Below are positions 1 through 9,000 of a stretch of DNA of 21,752 nucleotides, one piece after another; within the stretch, counting starts at the first letter, position 1, and each line of letters starts with the position of its first letter. Source of the stretch: Monosiga brevicollis MX1 (Eukaryota > Opisthokonta > Choanoflagellata > Craspedida > Salpingoecidae); assembly GCF_000002865.3 (NCBI RefSeq), contig NW_001865064.1, positions 246,761-268,512 of the forward strand, read 5' to 3'. Under the pieces are notes generated by a model, which saw nothing but the letters and a program-made list of their open reading frames with translations, searched no databases and was not told where the DNA came from. Made by a program: the position numbers and the translations under genes.

Positions 1-1
1 G

Positions 2-3000
2 TCTTCTCTTGGGGACCTGGCGTATCAACGGTCATTTTGGGATCAAATCATGGCAATCTTGCACGCTTCAGCCGCTGAAGCACCCAGAACTTACCTTGCA
101 GCCGCAATTCGTAGCGAGCCACGCGTTGCAGCGGTCGTGCACGCATGGAACGATACTGTGCGCGCTGTGCACAATGGCTCGGCCACGCTGGCGTTTGCAC
201 GTCAGCTGTGCGAGTCTTGCAGCGACCAGCAACTTCAACAACTGTACCGTTGGGCAGACACGGACTACGCCGTCCTTGATCCGACTTTAGACCTACGCCA
301 AGCCGTCACTGCCTCCCAAGAAAAGATGGAGGTCGTCCGATCAGCCCTCGACTATCTGTTGCAGTCTGCGCGCATAGCCGAGGCCGAGGCAACCGCCCGC
401 CATGTCGAGGCGCTTCAAGTACAGCTTAGTCAGTTTGAAGCCGACGCCGAGAGCTTACCGCGTGCCGATTGGTCGCTTCCTGAGGATCTACGTGCGTTTC
501 TTGCCTATCGTGCAGCACCTCTTGATTCGCAAGTACTACAGCACGTGGTCTGTCGCGAGTTACGCGCTCGCTCCTTGAATGTGAGCAATGGTCTTCTGAT
601 CAACAACAGCGACGAGGACGAAGACGCCTTTGTTCTTGAGGACCACGGCGACACGGACGATGAAGATGCTTTTAGCCTAGCTGACGGGGACGGTGATGGG
701 GATGATGATGGTGCTCTTATCAATGATGGTCAAGATGAGGATGCGATCGAGGGGGCTGAGGCTGCTGGGGCTTTATCTAATGTGGGAGCTTTGATTCACA
801 GCGTGGTACTGGAGCGTGAAAGGGACCAGCGCTCTTTGGCTGATCCACTGGACGTCTCTTATGCAGGCTTATTGGAGCCTGTTCAGCAGACACTGGATGA
901 AGATCTTCGTGCCATTTTACAGCCCGAGGCCAATCTCGTGACAATTGCATGGGTGTTTCAATGCCTGGCGCGCGCGCCCATCGAGCAGCGCCGCAAGGAG
1001 ACCGAGATGTGGTTTTCGCGCCTTGATCTTGGCAGATACCGAGGACAGCCAGTCGAACTGGTCCAATTGCTCTGGAGAGCGGTTGAGATTCAAGACCGCA
1101 GTCGCCTCCTGTCGCGCTTGGCAGAACTGCTGCAGCCCTTTGGGATTTGCGCTTCAGGCCAATTGCTTGAGATCAGTGCCAACGTCCTCGAGCTGTTGTC
1201 AAATCTCGACACCGAACTGCAAGTTTTGAGCGACTGCTTCGGCCTGCTCGACGCACAAACGAATCGCTTGTCGGTCGACATCTGGGCGGTGGTCCGTGAG
1301 CTTGCTCATGGCGGCGAGCTTTTTGACCTGCTTCGGATCTCCCTCGATGAGGATGTGCGTGGTCTCATCATGGGCGCCGAGAGCGTTTCCGCAGACCAGT
1401 ATGCCGCCTCTGAGGCAGCCGTCAATGACTTTGTCACGCTGCATCACATTATTGCTCCCACTCTGCGCAGCCAAGGCACCAATGTCCAAGGCTGGCTAGC
1501 CCATCTAGTGCAACAGTTCGATCAGCTCAATGACCGCCAACAGCAGCAGGCTGGAGTACCGGGTGGCAGAGATCTAGCAGTACTGGTTCATTCATGCTGC
1601 ACTAGCGCGCGATCCCTTCGCAACCTCTGGGAAAACGTGACGGATCGATCAGGATCAGCCAAGCTCCGCATCCAGCATTTGATGCAAAACCAGCCCAAAC
1701 TCTCTGTGCGCTGGAATTCGACCACATACTCACATGCCATCACAGTCGAGACAGTCAGCGACAACGCGCCTGCTGGTGATGCCCAGCAACTGAATTGGGA
1801 TCGCTTGCAAGATCTCCGTGCGCGGTCACAACTGTACGGCTCGGCCGAAGCAGATCTAGCCCGAGCCATGTCCGAGTTTCGTGCCGCATGCGCGGAAGCC
1901 GATCGTCTGAAAGCGATAGCCAAGGAATATGCGACGTGCGGCTACATGGGTGCCTATCTTGACGAGGCTTTTACGACTGATTTTCAGCAAGAACCGCTCA
2001 AAGCCTTAAGCACCGAGCTAGAGTGCGAATTGGAAGGATGGACCGCAATCATTGATCAGAGATGCACTGAATCACCCGAGCTGGCTCGTTTCCCCGGACC
2101 ACAATTGGTTTACGTATATGACTGTTTTCAAAGCGTCCGTGAGACCAACTCGTTGGACAACTTGTGGCCCCTCGTGGCCTACCTGAGTTATGATGTGTTG
2201 CCAAACGAAGATGATGTGCTCCGCATTGCCCAGAATTGGGCTCAGTCCTCACCAAACAAGAACACCCAACGCTCTGACCTACTGCTTGATAGTTTGTGCA
2301 AAGCTCTACGCGCCCTGCTGCAACTCACCGAGGCCACCCTGGGTCCGAATCCGGAACAACAGCGTTATCAGCCGCCGGGTGCGCTCGAATTGCCAACCCA
2401 TGATGGGACGCGACCACAGGTACTGGCTTGCCAGAATGACCTTAGTTGCTTATGTGCCCTTCATCTGCCCTTTGCCCTTGCGGGAGCGCGACCGTTGAGC
2501 GCACATGTCTTGATCTGTGACTCCTCCACCACGGCCTTACAAATCCACCGCTTTTTACAGCTGGGCTGGGGAACGGCAGCTGCAGGCGATAGCACCCCAT
2601 TTGTTATTTATCGCCCAGACTACCTGCACGATGAGGTTCAGACGGCACTGGTGAAGTTGCAGACTCAACGTCGGGGCTATTTTTATATCATTGCATTGCG
2701 TGGTCCAGGCGGCCAGGCAGTTGACCACGTGAGCATGTCTATTCCAGCCGTGCAACACCAGCTGCCGGATGGCAGCCGAGAAAATCTTGCTGCCTTGGTG
2801 CGCGCATGCTTTCCTGCACGCTGCGTCAGTTCGACTGTAGTGATGTCGCAAGCGCCGCGCCAAGGCAAGAGTCGGTGGATTGAGCAGCAGGTCCCTGAGG
2901 AACAGAGTTTTGCGCTGCTATCCATCCAAGACGATCCTGACCTTTTGGCTGTGCAAGCCGCGTTGGAACAAATTGTCACACGTCATCCTTGCCACCCTGA

Positions 3001-6000
3001 CCAGCCACCCTTGGTCGTGCACGTTGACATCGGCCCTCTGGTGGCTGAGCGTGCCGTGGCCGTGCAGAAGTTGCTGTTGCACCTCCTCTTGCTCCAAGCC
3101 ACACCAAGCTGGTGCAAGCTGGTATCCCTGAGACCAGGGACCCGCTTTTACATTGAGCTGGCCAACACAGTTGGCAACCACCAGCAGTGCATGCCTCTCT
3201 TGCGTGCCTTGCAGTGGGAGTTGATTGAAAGTACGGTCAACGACCTGCGCGTTCCAAGCGATCCGAATACGCCCGTGCAAATTGTGTGTCGCTACCTGTA
3301 TCAACTGGATGCTAACAATGTAGAGGCACCTCTGACCGATGAACACGCCAGCAAAGCGCTGGAAGAGGAGGTTTGTCGCCAACTTCTTCAACGACACTTT
3401 CTTGAACATCAGCCCGCGGCGGGCTACGCAGAACTGGACGTCTTCATCAGCATCCTCCATCAGCAACTTGTTCGCTTTGACAAATCTATTTTTCTAAAAC
3501 CCGAAGCACTACATGACATGTCCGTGCCTCGCGGCTTTCGCACACGGCTTTTGCGACACCTCCTGGAGACGGTGCGCACATTTGCTGCTCGCTCCACCCT
3601 CGCAGCACGTGAGCGCCAGCAACGTCACGAGGGCAATCTCGTTGATGCCATGCTTGCGTCATTCTCAGAGTTTGTGCGGTGGGACGATGCGACGCACATC
3701 CTCGTTCTCATGCAGGTTGACGGCTGCATTTCAATCTTGTACAAGGATCCCTCGGATTTAGATGCTGAAATTCGGCAACTTTTACAAAGCCAGCTCGAAC
3801 CGCCAAAATCCCTGGCCAGTTCGTCTCCGGAACAAATGATTGAAAGATTGCGTGCCCTGACCTCCCATAACGATGCACATCGTCCTCCTGTTGGCAACTA
3901 CTCCTTGACAGCCGACAATATGCTCAAGATGGCGATGATTGTCCTGCGTGCCGATGCGCTTCAGCCCATCATCTTGATGGGACAGGCTGGCATTGGTAAA
4001 ACAAGCCTTTTGCAAGAACTTTGCCGCATAGCCGGGCACATTTTCCGTCAGCTACCCCATCATGCTGGAACCACACGCCAGGACATTGTTGCGTTTACAC
4101 ATCAAGTCATCGAAACAGCACGCGGGGTACCCGATCAACAGGTATGGGCGTTCTACGACGAGGTCAACACCTGCGAGTACCTCGGTCTCTTGACTGACAT
4201 TCTCGTGCGCCGCAAGTTGTACACGGATCCGCTGCCTGAGAATTTGATCGTCATGGGGGCATGTAACCCGTATGAGCGTCGCGCACCACCAGTGCGTCGT
4301 GCAGGGCTGGCCGTGGAGAGCAAGCGACAGGGTCGAGTCGTTCAGACCTTTGACGAGCGTTCGCAGTTGCGTTACCGCGTGCACCCGCTCCCCGAAGCCA
4401 TGCTGACCTATGTCTGGGATTTTGGTGCCTTGGCTGAGGCAGATGAGGCCAATTACATCGAACGGATGCTTATGCAACACGTGCAACTGCGCGACCCCGG
4501 CCAACTTGCCGCCTTGGCCCATGGCCTGTCTCGCCTTCATACATTTTTGCGCCAGGATGGCCGCAGCGAAGAATTTGTCGTCAGCTTGCGAGATGTTCGT
4601 CGGTTTTTGGTGTTTTACAAGTTTTTCCAAGACTATATCGCACGCCGCGATAGCCTGGACCCTCCCTCTTCTCACGCTGATAGTCGCTGGAATCCGTTTT
4701 CACAAAATTTTGGTGCATCAAATCGCCTGCACGCATTGCATGGTCAGAGAGAGGCCCACAGCGTGGTGCTGTCTATTCAGCTTGCGTACATTGTGCGCAT
4801 GCCCGTCACTGAAGAACGTCGGATGGCCCGCGAAACGTTACTTCGCTGCGTTCAAGGATCTCTGCTCCCCAGCAACTTTGGCATCAAGTCCTGGCGTCAA
4901 GTTGTCAATGCCGAGGAACGCAACCTTTATGGCCGCATGGATACATCAGCGTATCCCAACTTGGCCATGAATCGGGCACTGCTCCAAAACGTGTTCTCGC
5001 TAACAGTGTGCGTCCTCACTCGCACGCCGATCATCCTGATTGGGGCGCCGGGCAACTCGAAAACCGTGGCAACCACCATTGTGAACTGTAGTCTTCGTAA
5101 CCTCGACTCACGAGATCCTCTGCTTCAAACCTATGCGGGCGTCCAGCTTTTTCCCTACCAAGGATCGGAGGACTCGACCTCCGAGGGCATTGAGAAGGTC
5201 TTTCGCCAAGCTCGCGATTATGCGGCCAAGCCACGGTATCAGCAAACCTTTCCCGTTGTTCTGATGGACGAGATTGGTCTGGCCGAGCATTCACGCTTCA
5301 ACCCGCTCAAGATTTTGCATAAACTGCTAGAGCCGTCCGCTGAGCAACTCGAGCCACTGGCCGTGATCGGCGTCTCCAACTGGGGCTTGGACACGGCCAA
5401 GATGAATAGGGCCGTGGTTCTTCAGCGCCCGCCTCCCACCCTGAAGGAACTTGAGAACACAGCTCAAACCATTTTGGCCACGTTTTTAGAGGAGCGAGAT
5501 TGCAAAGAGATTCAAGACTTGGTCACGATGGTTGTGCACGCCTACAACGAACTTGTCTTACAACCCAGCAATGACAGTTTTTATGGCCTCCGCGACTTTT
5601 ATGCGCTGTGCAAAGCGATTGGCAAGGGTGCCAAGCTTTTGAGAGAGGCGCGACAACCACTGCAAAAAGGCTTGGGTCGCATTGTGATCTCTGCAGCTGC
5701 CCGCAACTTTGGTGGTCGTAGCACTGATTTGACTAGCGTCTGTGAGTTGTTTTGGACCCACATTGCTCCTCGGACGCGAGTTTCAAGAGCACTCTTGGTT
5801 CCGACGGCTCTTGAGTTGCTCGAGAATAATCTGAAAGAGTATCAAGCACGTCACATGTTGCTGGGCACGGATGGCTATGCGGCGATGGTGGCCCTTGATC
5901 GATTGCTGCCACCCGTCGAACAAGTGCCCCGATTGGAGCTGGTTGGCAGCGCGTTTCCCGATGATCGCCTCCAACAGGAGTATGTCTATGGCAAGCTGAA

Positions 6001-9000
6001 CCAGATTATCCACTTTATGGAGGCTGGAGGGGTCCTGATCCTGCGCCACCTTGAGTTTTTGTATGGCGCTTTGTACGACTGTCTGAATCAAGCGTACGTG
6101 ACCATCCAGGGCAAGAGAAACTGCCGCATTGCTTTTGGTCAGCATTCGAATCCGCTGTGCCCGGTCCACGCCGAGTTCAAGTGCGTTGTCATCATGGATC
6201 AAAACAAAGTGCAGACGTACGATCCCCCTTTTTTAAACCGCTTTGAAAAGCAGCTGATTGACTTTCCTGGGCTTTTGGCCTCCAGTCTGCACCGTCAATG
6301 GTGGGATCGCATTCAAGCGGACATGAAAATGCTGGCCAGGGCTGCAGGCCTGTCAGAATCGGATGCCTTTGTAGCAGTCAACAACACATTGCTTGCTCAC
6401 GCGGTGTTGCCTGCGCTGTCCATGCTTGGTGATCATGGTCAAGGTTGTGCCCAAGTCCCGTACGACCGCGTTCAACACTGTGTGGCGCGTGCTTTGAGTA
6501 GCACTCTCTCGGTAGAGGCGTACCTCGGCCTCAATGTTTCGCCGGAGGCTTCAACTATGCCTCTGGCGCGCCTTATTCTGCAGGAAGTACAGCAACGGCC
6601 CGTCGAGTCCCTGCAAAGCTGGCTTCCGCATGCTGGACCTATCAGTGTGCTTCTGACGTATGATTCACCCTTTGCGCAATTGCCACTTACCGCGCGCCAT
6701 GTGGTACATGACATACGGACGTTTCAGAGCGAGCGGGAGCTGCAAGCCCGTCTGGATGACTTTGTGCGTGGTGACAGCGAGCTGTGCTGTCTGCGGCTTC
6801 ACGTGGCACAGTTGAGTACTTTGGATATCATCGTGCAATTGGCCCAGCAACGGCGCCAGCAACTCAACACGGCTGAAAAACAGCTTGTGCTCATTGTGTT
6901 TGTACCTAGATCAAATTCCGCGAGTGCTGCTTCTTGCCACCTGCCGGCCAATATGCCGATGCAGTTTGTTGACGCGCTTGACATGCCAAAGCTGAATCGC
7001 GTGACACTAAGGCAAATTCGGTTTGAGGAGCTTGTGCACACCTTTGTTCCAGACGTGCAATCCTGGCTTCAGCAGCCTGCGGGCATGTGGCACTGCTTGG
7101 CGCGCACAGCCAATGGCCCAGTGGCACCCATTCAAGAGCTTACCACCCGCTTGCTCCTGGCATTGCGCGAGCGTGATGATGTGAGACAACTATGGTTGTT
7201 TGTCACTAAGATCGGTGCCACGTATCTTGCCTCCATGGGGCCAGAAGATTGGGTGCAACTCGTAGCGCGGGACGTGGATTGTCGGCAAGAAGGCCTGCCA
7301 TTTTGCAAAACAGTGGAGGAAGCTTGTGTTCGCGCCTTGCAAGCGGCAAGCGCTCGCATTGTGCACGAAATGCTTGCGCAGGGCACTTTGCAAGCTTTGA
7401 TCGAGCCGGCCGATTGCTATGAGCAAATAGATCCTTCTGGACGCTACGATATTCGCATGCGGCATCGTGCGCTCAACTTGGCTGTAGAGCGCGACGCTCG
7501 AGTCGCTTGTGAGCGCATGCAAGGCATCCCACGCCCTCTCGGCCTCCACGAGCTGCCACCTGTGCGACTTCTTCCTGGTCTAAGGAGTATGCAGGCTTGG
7601 CTGCCTGGTGTAGCGATGGCGTGCAGTGCCCTCTCGCATGAGGTGGACAATTTGAGTGATAGTGCCATGGATACGTCGAGTGATGAGGGATCGGCAGCGG
7701 GGCCGGCTTCTCAGGCCTTGGCATACCTTGATGACCTCATTTCGTTTGAGGAGGACCCTGACATCATGGTTGCCTTGCTTCTGGATGCGGCGCGGCTGCT
7801 GGGATGGGCCCAAAAGGACGTCGAGCTGCGCATCTGTGCAATTTTTGCACGTTCGCTGCCACAGCAGTTTCAGTATTCGCCCTCGGTGGCATTACGACGC
7901 TGGATGCAGATGGAAAGGGATGTGCGAAGCTTGTTAGTCTTAGTGCAGGCGCTTCGATCTGTGATTGGTGAGGTTGAAGCACACCAATTCCTCATGACCG
8001 GAATTCATGGGGACGATATTGTTCCTCAAGTGACCACGACTTTACGCCGTGCCTGGCGAGAGCGAATTCTTGGCGCGAGGGATCGCCGTACCGTCGAGGA
8101 GCTGTCTGAAGCCCTACGTGTCGTACCATTTAATCTCAGCCCAAGCACGCCAATTGGAGAGATGCCTTGGCAGTTGCTCCTTGAAGAATCTCGTGACGTT
8201 GCTCGCCTCCGCCTCATGTATGCCATGCTAGGTCACATGCTTGAAGGAGGGCTGCCCGTCAAGGAAACACAAACGACGGTGCGCATTGCAGATGACTCTG
8301 AGATGGCTCCAGGCGATGACCTGTTTGCGCATTTGCGGGTGCTTTTTGATCAGTGCTTGCGTGACGGCCGCGTTCGTGAGCTGCGTGCAGTGGCCGAAGC
8401 CATGGCTGTCTTTAGTGACTTTGTGCTGCAGGCGAGCTTGTTCACACCCTCCGCTGATGAATCAGTTCTGGAGATTGTGGTGCGCCATGTGGCAGAGTGT
8501 TTGGATGCTCTGCCCGAGCAGGTCACATGCATCATTGATCTGATCAACATCGCCGACAGGCGTTTGCCTTGCGGGCATCAGTTGTGTGAAGAATGTGCTG
8601 TCGAGTGGCTCCGTCAAAATCCCCTCTGCCCTGTTTGTAAACGCAGCGCCACTGAACATCTGCTGGAGGTTGTCGAAATGCAGACACCTCAAGAACATCT
8701 GGTGAACGCGCAGGAGCCTGTATGGCCAGCCATTGCGCGCATTTTGCTGCGCGTTGTCAAGGCATGTGATGATTGTAGAGTTGGTGATCTTCCTGCTCAA
8801 ATTGTCGAAATAATCCGATCGACGGACCCCTCGGTAAGCAGCCCACTTGCCATCGCGGCACGTGGGCTCGGCAACAGATCCTTAAAGCACCCTGCCGTGT
8901 GCTTGCTAGTTGAGGCTGTTGAGCGATACCTTCACACGTCTGAACTGACAGAATACACAGACGCAGCAGTGAAATCCATGCCGAAGCAACGTGGGCAACA

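Noticed and set aside
8522-8559. Hidden 38-nt GT-AG intron across the start of the RING region
   Set aside because: Too short compared with introns here, it would break the frame and would remove the first zinc Cys.
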